Shown here in pieces: positions 7,457 to 14,019 of a stretch of DNA of 19,175 nucleotides. The translations under genes were made by a program, and so were the position numbers. The stretch lies in assembly GCA_900556395.1 (NCBI GenBank), contig USOQ01000052.1:1-19175 (forward strand), given 5' to 3'. Position 1 is the stretch's first letter. The number at the start of each line of letters is the position of its first letter. Origin of the DNA: Candidatus Segatella caccae. Lineage in GTDB: Bacteria > Bacteroidota > Bacteroidia > Bacteroidales > Bacteroidaceae. The notes below the pieces were generated by a model, which saw nothing but the letters and a program-made list of their open reading frames with translations, had not been told where the DNA came from and did no database searches.

Positions 7457-8127
7457 CCCACGACCTCCAACAGTTCTGCGAAATCATCGATTATCCACTC
7501 GGCAGAGGCCAGTTGTTCGCGGGTGCCATTTCCGTAGGTTACAGCACAGGCTTTACACCCTGCATGGTGAGCCATATCCACATCAAAGGTCATATCGCCA
7601 ACCACCAAAGTTTCTTCAAGCATATCCTTCACATCATCAAGTGAAGCCTCGAGATTTTTCACTCCCTTCATCTCCTTTAATGCCTTAAAAATCATATCTG
7701 GCGCAGGCTTCACATGTTCCACATCATCGCCTGCCACAATAGAAGAAAAAATATCCTCCAACTGCATCTGCTTCACATACCCATCGAGCGAACAATGATT
7801 TCTGCTACTTGCCATACCTAAGATATAACCACGACGATGCAGCTCTCTCAAGGTCTCTATCACATGAGGGAAAGGCTCCACTTTCATCATCTTCTTGTTC
7901 TCAAGGAATATCTCACGATAGGTTGCCGCACACTCCAAACCTTCCGCATCGCTCATACCAAAGAGCACTACAAAAGCCTCATCCAATCGCAAACCAATGG
8001 TCTTGGCACAAGCCTCATCCGACTTCACCTCTAAGTTTCTTGCCCGCATCGTATCCTGCAAGGTCTTCACTATCAAAACTTGAGAATCGCCGATGGTTCC
8101 ATCAAAATCAAAAATAATATACTTCAT
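7441..8127 (-). CDS. HAD-superfamily phosphatase, phosphoglycolate phosphatase-like
   Basis: A 228-residue HAD hydrolase with a C1-type helical cap. Motif I is FDFDGT (nucleophile Asp7, acid/base Asp9), motif II MASSR (Ser107), motif III Lys140 in VKPAPD, and motif IV VVGDMTFDVDMA (Asp178, Asp182). The cap lies between about residues 15 and 85. The order and length fit the Gph/PpaX/beta-phosphoglucomutase group. The physiological substrate (2-phosphoglycolate, pyrophosphate, a nucleotide or a sugar phosphate) cannot be decided from sequence. It is a single-gene minus-strand unit between dinB and copA, with a TACCTTTG promoter box 32 nt upstream. Confidence 0.88.
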   Translation of the reverse strand: MKYIIFDFDGTIGDSQVLIVKTLQDTMRARNLEVKSDEACAKTIGLRLDEAFVVLFGMSDAEGLECAATYREIFLENKKMMKVEPFPHVIETLRELHRRGYILGMASSRNHCSLDGYVKQMQLEDIFSSIVAGDDVEHVKPAPDMIFKALKEMKGVKNLEASLDDVKDMLEETLVVGDMTFDVDMAHHAGCKACAVTYGNGTREQLASAEWIIDDFAELLEVVGRFSS

Positions 8128-8159
8128 TGTTCTTTTTGCCTTATTTTAATATTTGGGTA

Positions 8160-8190
8160 CAAAGGTACGGACTATACCTGAAACTACCAA
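8160..8190 (-). promoter_or_regulatory. Putative promoter of the HAD phosphatase gene
   Basis: On the minus strand, TACCTTTG (8167-8160) matches TAnnTTTG, and TTG (8190-8188) lies 20 nt upstream of it. The start codon is at 8127. Confidence 0.6.
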
Positions 8191-8215
8191 GCAAAACGTT
8201 CTTGAACAAGTTATA

Positions 8216-8265
8216 TTACTGAAGTTTCGTATGCAGTGGGGATGGCAGACATCTTGCCTGCCCAT
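8216..8265 (+). repeat. REP-like dispersed repeat, diverged copy 3
   Basis: 8233-8265 (beginning GCAGTGGGGATGGCAG) resembles the 34-nt core of copies 1 and 2 but with substitutions. Both arms of the hairpin have changed so that CTGCC still faces GGCAG. It is preceded by TTACTGAAGTTTCGTATG (8216-8233), which recurs at 13693-13710 with one mismatch. Confidence 0.6.
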
Positions 8266-8312
8266 AAATAGCAAGAAAACCACATAAAAAAATATGTAAA
8301 CATACTATTTTT

Positions 8313-8345
8313 TTTTGCGCTTTTCGCAGATAATATGTACTTTTG
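8313..8345 (+). promoter_or_regulatory. Bacteroidetes-type promoter for copA
   Basis: TTTTG at 8313-8317, 20-nt spacer, TACTTTTG at 8338-8345; the copA start is 31 nt downstream. No obvious operator for a copper regulator is visible in the short leader. Confidence 0.8.
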
Positions 8346-8376
8346 CAACGTAAAATAAGAGAGAGAAAGAAAAGAT

Positions 8377-10329
8377 ATGAAAAAAGTCATTCCCGTCATA
8401 GGCATGGCCTGCAGCGTCTGCGCTGCCCATGTAGAAAAAGAACTCCAGTCGCTCGAAGGCATCCATAGTGCATCAGTATCCTTAGCCACACGCACCGCAC
8501 TCGTGGACTACGATCCCTCACTGATTACCCTCGACGACATGAAGAAAGCAATAAGCCGAGCTGGCTACGACCTCGTCATCGAGAGCAACCAAAGTGCAGA
8601 AGAAATCAACCGAAGAGCCTTCACTCTCCTACGTCGGCGCACCCTTGTCTCTTGGATTTTTGCTGTGCTGACAATGAGTTTCTCTATGGGCTGGATTACA
8701 GGCTCAGACCATCAGAACACAGACATCACCAACCAATTATGTCTGCTTCTGGCCCTTGCCAATCTCATTTTTTGCGGCAAACAGTTTTACTCATCAGCCT
8801 GGAGACAGCTCCTACTCCACACTGCTAACATGGACTCACTCGTAGCCCTCAGCACCCTGATAGCCTTCCTTTTCAGCACCTTCAACACCTTTTGGGGCGA
8901 AACCGTCTGGGGAGCACACGGCATCGAGTGGCATACGTATTTCGATGCATCCGTAATGATTATCACCTTTGTGCTGACGGGCAGATGTCTGGAAGAAAAA
9001 GCTAAAGACAGCACAGCCAGTAGCATCCGACAGCTCATGGGTCTACAACCCCGAACCGCCCGACTGGTGACCCAAGAGAAGATAGAGTCTACGGGCGAAT
9101 ACAAGATGCAGGAAGTGCCTCTTTCTACTATCCAGATAGGCGATACGATAGAAGTACGAGCAGGCGAAAAAATACCAGTAGACGGAACCGTCATCATGGC
9201 AGAGAGTTTGATGACCCCCGATGCCGCCTACATAGATGAAGCCATGATAAGCGGCGAACCCTCCCCCGCCATGAAGAAAGCTGGCGACACCGTACTGGCA
9301 GGCACCATTCCCTGCCAAGGTAAGCTTCGTATGCGCGCTCGACAGATTGGCGACAACACCGCCTTAGCTCACATCATCCGCATGGTGCAAGAAGCGCAGA
9401 GCAGCAAAGCCCCAGTGCAACGCATTGCTGACAAGGCTGCAGGAGTATTCGTCCCCGCAGTAGCCGCCATAGCCCTCATCACCTTCCTTTTGTGGTGGCT
9501 TATCGGAGGCAATTCTGCCCTTCCGCAAGCCATCCTGTCGGCAATATCCGTACTGGTCATCTCCTGTCCCTGCGCCATGGGACTTGCCACCCCTACTGCC
9601 CTCATGGTGGGCATCGGCAAAGCAGCCCAGAAGCAAATCCTCATCAAGGATGCCTCTGCCTTAGAAAATCTTCGCAAGGTCAATGCCCTCGTCATCGACA
9701 AGACGGGCACTCTCACAATCCCCAACCCCGCCATCGACTTCACCAGACAAGAAGATATAGACCTGGAGCAACGTGAAACCCTCAAGCCTCATGCCAACGA
9801 AGCCATGAAGGCTCTCCAAGCCGAAGGCATCGAGGTGTATATGATGAGCGGTGACAAGGAGGAAGCTGCACACTACTGGGCAGAGAAAGCTGGTATCAGC
9901 CACTATCAGAGCAAGGTTCTACCAAGCGACAAACAAGCCTTGGTAAAGCACCTTCAAGATGCTGGCAAGCAGGTGGCAATGGTGGGCGATGGCATCAATG
10001 ACACCCAGGCCTTGGCTCTTGCCGATGTGAGCATCGCAATAGGGCGTGGCACTGACGTTGCTATGGATGTGGCACAGATCACCCTCATGGGCGATGACCT
10101 GAAGACTCTTCCCGAAGCCATCAAGTTGAGTCGCAAGACCGTACACATGATATGGCAAAACCTCTTCTGGGCTTTCGTCTACAATCTCGTTTGCATTCCT
10201 TTGGCTGCTGGTTTGCTTTACATTTTCGGCATCCACTTCCAGATTACCCCCATGTGGGCAAGTGCCCTGATGGCATGTTCGAGCCTAAGCGTAGTACTCA
10301 ATTCTTTGAGATTGAGATTTGCAAAATAA
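8377..10329 (+). CDS. copA: Cu(I)-type heavy-metal P-type ATPase lacking most of the nucleotide-binding domain
   Basis: A 650-residue P1B-type ATPase, expected to export Cu+ across the inner membrane. Residues 4-68 form a heavy-metal-associated domain with GMACSVC. About eight membrane helices follow. The actuator domain has ISGEPSPA; the metal site has CPC (ISCPCAMG) in helix 6, YNLVCIP in helix 7 and MACSS in helix 8, the Cu(I)-selective signature. The phosphorylation motif is DKTGTLT with Asp441; the hinge motif is GDGINDTQAL. Only 21 residues separate DKTGTLT (ends 447) from LKPHANEAM (starts 469), where family members normally have an N-domain of roughly 110-130 residues with an essential HP motif; neither is present. 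The frame is continuous. ATP use by the standard mechanism is therefore doubtful. Single-gene unit with its own promoter. Confidence 0.9.
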   Translation: MKKVIPVIGMACSVCAAHVEKELQSLEGIHSASVSLATRTALVDYDPSLITLDDMKKAISRAGYDLVIESNQSAEEINRRAFTLLRRRTLVSWIFAVLTMSFSMGWITGSDHQNTDITNQLCLLLALANLIFCGKQFYSSAWRQLLLHTANMDSLVALSTLIAFLFSTFNTFWGETVWGAHGIEWHTYFDASVMIITFVLTGRCLEEKAKDSTASSIRQLMGLQPRTARLVTQEKIESTGEYKMQEVPLSTIQIGDTIEVRAGEKIPVDGTVIMAESLMTPDAAYIDEAMISGEPSPAMKKAGDTVLAGTIPCQGKLRMRARQIGDNTALAHIIRMVQEAQSSKAPVQRIADKAAGVFVPAVAAIALITFLLWWLIGGNSALPQAILSAISVLVISCPCAMGLATPTALMVGIGKAAQKQILIKDASALENLRKVNALVIDKTGTLTIPNPAIDFTRQEDIDLEQRETLKPHANEAMKALQAEGIEVYMMSGDKEEAAHYWAEKAGISHYQSKVLPSDKQALVKHLQDAGKQVAMVGDGINDTQALALADVSIAIGRGTDVAMDVAQITLMGDDLKTLPEAIKLSRKTVHMIWQNLFWAFVYNLVCIPLAAGLLYIFGIHFQITPMWASALMACSSLSVVLNSLRLRFAK

Positions 10330-10667
10330 GGGAAAAGGGGTTGAAAAATAAGTCAACGCGAATTATAAATAAGTAATAACTGAGTCAACTCATATCACAA
10401 ATAAAGCTTAAAGTGGTCAACTAAAATCGTCAAACCACACAAGCAGAAAAGTGGCCCGAAAAATGAAAGTACTTTCAAGTGCCAATGAAAGTACTTTCGT
10501 TGACTGTTGAAAGTACTTTCGATGACCATCGCAAGTACTTTCATTTTTTAGGGCATATTTCTTGAGTGTGGAGGAGAAACTATGACGATGCCAGACCATG
10601 TCATTATGAATGGGTGAAGAGTTTGAGTGACCAATGCAGGACATGTGACAACAGATAGCAGAAATGA
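10330..10667. other. Intergenic region between convergent copA and a frameshifted gene
   Basis: 338 nt with no supportable gene. It contains a small palindrome TGAGTCAACTCA (10381-10392), an imperfect GTGGT/ACCAC pair (10412-10437), and the four-palindrome array. A 103-codon minus-strand frame (10417-10728) is open through the array and overlaps the end of the neighbouring gene. It has no recognisable domain. Confidence 0.6.
10465..10542. repeat. Array of four 12-bp palindromes at an exact 22-bp period
   Basis: GAAAGTACTTTC occurs at 10465-10476, 10487-10498 and 10509-10520, and a one-base variant GCAAGTACTTTC at 10531-10542. Centre-to-centre distance is 22 bp each time. The three 10-bp spacers (AAGTGCCAAT, GTTGACTGTT, GATGACCATC) are unrelated, so only the palindrome and spacing are conserved. 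A period of about two helical turns places every palindrome on the same face of the DNA. It lies between convergent genes, 136-213 nt after the copA stop. Confidence 0.95.
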
Positions 10668-11235
10668 TCAACATTGGTAGATCACAAGCTCCCTCGGGAG
10701 GTTGATAATTTTCAACCTCTCGAACCATATCTTCATTGAAGAGCCTTGGTGACGCTTCACGTGGCTATTAATGATATAATAGTCTGCCTGGTATTCGTCC
10801 ATCAAGTCGGAGAAAGCAGCCTTGATACGCGAACATTTCTCATTGATGGCATTATCAAGAGGGTTCGTCAGGCGACGCACTGTTTCTGTGATTTTTTCAA
10901 GGTCGATTCTGTTGCCGGTTTTTCGGTAGAGAGAGCAGTTCCTCACGATAATCCACCAGATTCTTGAATTCTATTCCTTCCGAATGATTCAGAAAAAGGA
11001 GATAGAGAGCCTTGTGGATTGGACTTAGCTGCACCTCCTTGTTTCCATAGTCAGGGAGCAAGAAACGGTAATTTTTCGTAATGACCAAAGGACTGAGAGT
11101 TGCCCTTGCCGCCTCAATACGGAGTTGTTCCAATACGGGCACACTGATGGCTTTCAGCAAAAGGTCTGTCCTTCCTTCTGCCAAAAGCTGGGTGGAAAGT
11201 TGCTTTACCAGAGCGGCCTTCTCCTCTACGGTCAT
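10668..11235 (-). pseudogene. Conserved hypothetical protein, disrupted or phase-variable by a frameshift at a CT tract
   Basis: I do not recognise a named domain. The 5' part (MTVEEKAALVKQLSTQLL to LVDYREELL) and the 3' part (LYRKTGNRIDLEKI to INLPRELVIYQC) lie in two overlapping minus-strand frames that read as one protein of about 190 residues. The switch falls in a (CT)4 tract (10928-10935 on the plus strand as AGAGAGAG). Adding one CT unit restores an unbroken reading, EELLSLYRKTG. As the sequence stands, translation stops at 10897. The start at 11235 is preferred because AGAGG and AAGGA precede it; ATG 11256 is an alternative. The product would be soluble, with helical segments such as HKALYLLFLNHSEGIEF. 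Confidence 0.7.
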
Positions 11236-11264
11236 ATTCCTTGCCTCTTCTTGCATAGTGGTTG

Positions 11265-11272
11265 CAAAAATA
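11265..11272 (-). promoter_or_regulatory. Putative -7 element of the frameshifted hypothetical gene
   Basis: Minus-strand TATTTTTG (11272-11265). The expected transcription start, just before ATG 11256, leaves almost no leader for that codon, which also favours the start at 11235. No good upstream TTTG partner was seen. Confidence 0.45.
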
Positions 11273-11368
11273 CAAAAAAGAATGAGATATATCGTTTCAC
11301 TCCTTGGAAAAATCATCTTTTGCAAGGCTTGCGTTTATTTTTTCATAGGTAATCTGACTCTTTATAAG

Positions 11369-11376
11369 TATCTTTG
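11369..11376 (+). promoter_or_regulatory. Putative -7 element of the FtsZ-like gene
   Basis: TATCTTTG matches TAnnTTTG, 24 nt before the start codon. A -33 TTTG at the usual distance is not evident. Confidence 0.5.
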
Positions 11377-11400
11377 TGTCCAAATTGAAAAATTAAAATA

Positions 11401-12771
11401 ATGAAAGAAGATTGGACACCTATAGATTTCGGACAGACTGAAGACACCACCAAGAACATCATCAAGGTGATTGGTGTGGGTGGTGGCGGATGCAATGCCG
11501 TTAAGAATATGTACTCAGAAGGTATTGTAAATGTAAGCTTTGCCGTCTGCAATACGGATAGCCAGTCGCTATCCAAATCCCCAGTGCCTGTAAAAATCAT
11601 GCTCGGAAAGAGCGGTTTGGGAGCAGGTGCTAATCCTGAAGTGGGAAGAAGCGAAGCACAGAATACCCAGGAAGACATCAAGCGACTGTTGGATGACGGA
11701 ACCAAGATGGCATTCGTTACAGCCGGCATGGGTGGCGGTACCGGCACAGGAGCTGCACCCGTCATCGCAGGCATCGCCAAGAGCATGGGTATCTTGACGG
11801 TGGGTATCATCACCATTCCTTTCTACTTTGAGAAGCGAAAAAAAATCGTCAAGGCTCTACAAGGTGTAGAAGAAATGCGCAAGAACGTGGACGCCTTGCT
11901 CATCGTCAACAACGAACGTCTTTGTGATGTTTATGCCGACTCTGAGATAACCGTAAAGGATGCATTCAAACTGGCAGACAAGGTGCTGAGCGATGCCACC
12001 AAGAGCATCTCAGAACTTATCACTGTAGAGGGTACCATCAATCTTGACTTCCGTGACATCGAGACTACCATCAAGAGCGGCGGCGGTGCTATCATGGCCA
12101 TGGGTAGAGCCAGTGGCGAGGGAAGAGTACAGAATGCCATTAAGAATGCTCTGGACTCTCCTCTACTCTATGGCAGCGACATCAGCAATGCCCAGCGCAT
12201 ACTCTTCAATATCTATACTTCCAGTAAACACCCAGTCTTTGTTCGGGAAATGAGAGAAATAGACGCCTTCTTTGATGAATTGAATCCAGACATCAAGGTG
12301 ATATGGGGTCTCTCTGATGATGACAGTTTGGACGAGGATGCCAAAGTCACCATTCTTGCTACTGGTCTCAACAATGAGTTGTCCGAGGAGGTAGAAGAAA
12401 GTTCCTCTACGTCAAAGGATGAAGAAGACTATCAAAGAATCATCGACATGCTCTATCATCCTATTCGAGACAACTTCCAGACACATTCAGATAAAACTGA
12501 GCAAAAGCAAGAAACAGAACCTATAGATGACAATGACACTGATGATACAAAGAAGGTTGCCATGTTGTTAGAAGGAGAGTCTGAAGAAGGGGCAACTAAG
12601 GTTTTGAAAGAGAACAACCCTCATAGCGCAGAAGATTCAGAAAAAGTTTCTGTAGAATCGCCAGTTACCAAGCCAAAGCCATTAACTTTGGGCAAAAAAA
12701 TAAAAAACGGGCTTATAAAAATTGCAGAAGACTTTGATATCATCTCTTACGATGATGAGAACTACAAGTAG
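11401..12771 (+). CDS. FtsZ-like tubulin-family GTPase, probable second FtsZ
   Basis: A 456-residue FtsZ-family protein. The N-terminal GTPase domain has IGVGGGGCNAV (24-34), the tubulin signature GGGTGTG (111-117), and an intact catalytic T7 loop NLDFRD (214-219), so it should bind and hydrolyse GTP on polymerisation. The globular core ends near residue 322. The remaining 134 residues are an acidic, Ser/Asp/Glu-rich linker and a basic then acidic end (LGKKIKNGLIKIAEDFD, from residue 430). I see no FtsA-binding peptide of the usual P-A-(F/Y)-(L/K)-R kind. FtsZ is normally encoded beside ftsQ/ftsA; here the gene stands alone between a broken hypothetical gene and a metallohydrolase. I infer a paralogue rather than the main division FtsZ. 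Confidence 0.85.
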   Translation: MKEDWTPIDFGQTEDTTKNIIKVIGVGGGGCNAVKNMYSEGIVNVSFAVCNTDSQSLSKSPVPVKIMLGKSGLGAGANPEVGRSEAQNTQEDIKRLLDDGTKMAFVTAGMGGGTGTGAAPVIAGIAKSMGILTVGIITIPFYFEKRKKIVKALQGVEEMRKNVDALLIVNNERLCDVYADSEITVKDAFKLADKVLSDATKSISELITVEGTINLDFRDIETTIKSGGGAIMAMGRASGEGRVQNAIKNALDSPLLYGSDISNAQRILFNIYTSSKHPVFVREMREIDAFFDELNPDIKVIWGLSDDDSLDEDAKVTILATGLNNELSEEVEESSSTSKDEEDYQRIIDMLYHPIRDNFQTHSDKTEQKQETEPIDDNDTDDTKKVAMLLEGESEEGATKVLKENNPHSAEDSEKVSVESPVTKPKPLTLGKKIKNGLIKIAEDFDIISYDDENYK

Positions 12772-12850
12772 TTCTATAGCCGTAGATTCCAGTAAGTATT
12801 GACTACCTGTATAGATGCAAGTATGGCCGATGTCTCAATTGTGCAAGATG

Positions 12851-13675
12851 TTACAAAGGTAGGACCCGGATTTCATCTCCGCAACGGAATTGATGCAACT
12901 TGAGCTGATGGCTTTGTGATAGCACGTCATAACAATGTTCACCCGTACAATGGCCAGTATAGAAATCGACATCAGGGTAGTGATGAGCCAAAGCCGTAGA
13001 GATGGAGTGCAACGCTTCATCCGTTTCATAATGCTCGTCCAGATGACTATCCAACAAATGGAATCCACCAACGCTCAGACTGATTGGTTGCTGGATGGAT
13101 GCCATGATGTTCAAGATGCCATGATGAGCACAGCCCGTAAAGAGCACATTCTCAATGACAAAAGCCAATTCGTGGCGAAACGCATCGCGCACATACTCAC
13201 CCTGAGCATCTTTGATGAGCAAGGTGCGGTCGCCCAAGGGCTGGGCATAATGGTTGGAAAGATGGGTGTAGACGTGAATGTCATCTACGCACATATCTTC
13301 ATTCACGAAGATAAAACGGTCACGATGCTGTGAGAAATCGACATCGCCCGTAATGGAATGTTGATAACGGCGCACGGAAGCATATTCGGCTCCAGGAATC
13401 TCTGAAGAAAGAATGACCTTCGCCTTCTGATTCTGTTGCAGGAAAAAGGGAAGTCCGCCTATATGATCGTTATGCCCATGCGATATCAAGCAGTAATCCA
13501 CTTCGCGAAGATCGATTCCTAACGCCTCTGCATTGCGTATAAACAAGTCGGAAGCACCTGTGTCGAGCAACAACTTCCCTACTCCACACTCCATATAGAC
13601 AGACAACCCATGCTCCGTTTGTAGCAATGGGTTGTCTGTACGATTATCACTCAAAATGATGATTCTTGTATCCAT
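12851..13675 (-). CDS. Metallo-beta-lactamase-fold hydrolase (COG1237-like)
   Basis: A 274-residue metallo-beta-lactamase-fold protein. The metal-binding motif is SHGHNDHIGG (His66, His68, Asp70, His71), preceded by LLLDTGASDLF (Asp38) and followed by FTGCAHHGI, GGFHLL and YTGHCTGEHCY. That pattern belongs to the COG1237 group, whose members are annotated as 7,8-dihydropterin-6-methyl-4-(beta-D-ribofuranosyl)aminobenzene-5'-phosphate synthase-like. That activity is not established for bacteria, so only hydrolase class is supported. No signal peptide. It converges on the FtsZ-like gene with 79 nt between them and no clear hairpin. Confidence 0.87.
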   Translation of the reverse strand: MDTRIIILSDNRTDNPLLQTEHGLSVYMECGVGKLLLDTGASDLFIRNAEALGIDLREVDYCLISHGHNDHIGGLPFFLQQNQKAKVILSSEIPGAEYASVRRYQHSITGDVDFSQHRDRFIFVNEDMCVDDIHVYTHLSNHYAQPLGDRTLLIKDAQGEYVRDAFRHELAFVIENVLFTGCAHHGILNIMASIQQPISLSVGGFHLLDSHLDEHYETDEALHSISTALAHHYPDVDFYTGHCTGEHCYDVLSQSHQLKLHQFRCGDEIRVLPL

Positions 13676-13694
13676 ATTTGCCCGTTGTTATTTT

Positions 13695-13831
13695 ACTGAA
13701 GTTTCGCATGTACGGAAGTTATAGTAGTTAAAGAAGTTATAGCCAATAGCCTTGAAAGGAATATTAAATGTTAAGTCCGCAAAAGCATATGGCTTTAACT
13801 TCTCTAACTTCCCCTTTTGCGAAAGTTGAGT
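13695..13831. repeat. Imperfect long inverted repeat, dispersed-element remnant
   Basis: The left arm (13695-13744) reads GAAGTTTCGCA, GGAAGTTA, AGTTAAAG, AGCC. The reverse complement of the right arm (13790-13831) reads CAACTTTCGCA, GGGGAAGTTA, AAGTTAAAGCC in the same order, with one gap of about 9 nt. Parts of the left arm recur at 8216-8233 and 5012-5030, so this belongs to the same dispersed material as the REP-like copies. Confidence 0.6.
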
Positions 13832-13837
13832 CATCAG

Positions 13838-13915
13838 TTTTGTTTATTTTTGCAAAAATATAAAAAAAGTAGGAGTCAAACAAGATAAGCTTGCGATATT
13901 TTGTTTATTTTTGCA
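13838..13915 (+). promoter_or_regulatory. Duplicated 17-nt promoter-like segment upstream of the carboxylesterase gene
   Basis: TTTTGTTTATTTTTGCA occurs identically at 13838-13854 and 13899-13915. Each contains a TATTTTTG box (13845-13852, 13906-13913). Neither has a -33 partner at the ideal 20-nt spacing, so they may be tandem weak promoters or a chance duplication in A/T-rich DNA. Confidence 0.5.
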
Positions 13916-14019
13916 TGAAAAATGTATACCTGAGCGTATAAGACCAGTTAAAAAACAAAACATCATCCTAAAAACAAATATATAACCTCATGCTGAAAAG
14001 CATCATAAAGATATTACAG

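Larger units (their letters stand above)
13676..14019. other. Non-coding region between divergent metallohydrolase and carboxylesterase genes
   Basis: About 340 nt with no gene. The first half is an imperfect long inverted repeat (13695-13831); the second half holds two copies of a 17-nt promoter-like segment 61 bp apart (13838-13854 and 13899-13915). I see no convincing promoter for the minus-strand metallohydrolase gene. Confidence 0.6.

Noticed and set aside
10465..10542. Possible short CRISPR array
   Set aside because: Repeats are only 12 bp and palindromic, spacers only 10 bp, and no cas genes are near; far below CRISPR dimensions.
10417..10728. 103-codon minus-strand frame through the palindrome array
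   Set aside because: Its sequence is imposed by the repeats, it overlaps the end of the frameshifted gene, and no domain or ribosome site is visible.
13990..14019. Upstream ATG of the carboxylesterase as the start codon
   Set aside because: It would add ten residues in front of a typical signal peptide that begins MKKLF at 14020.
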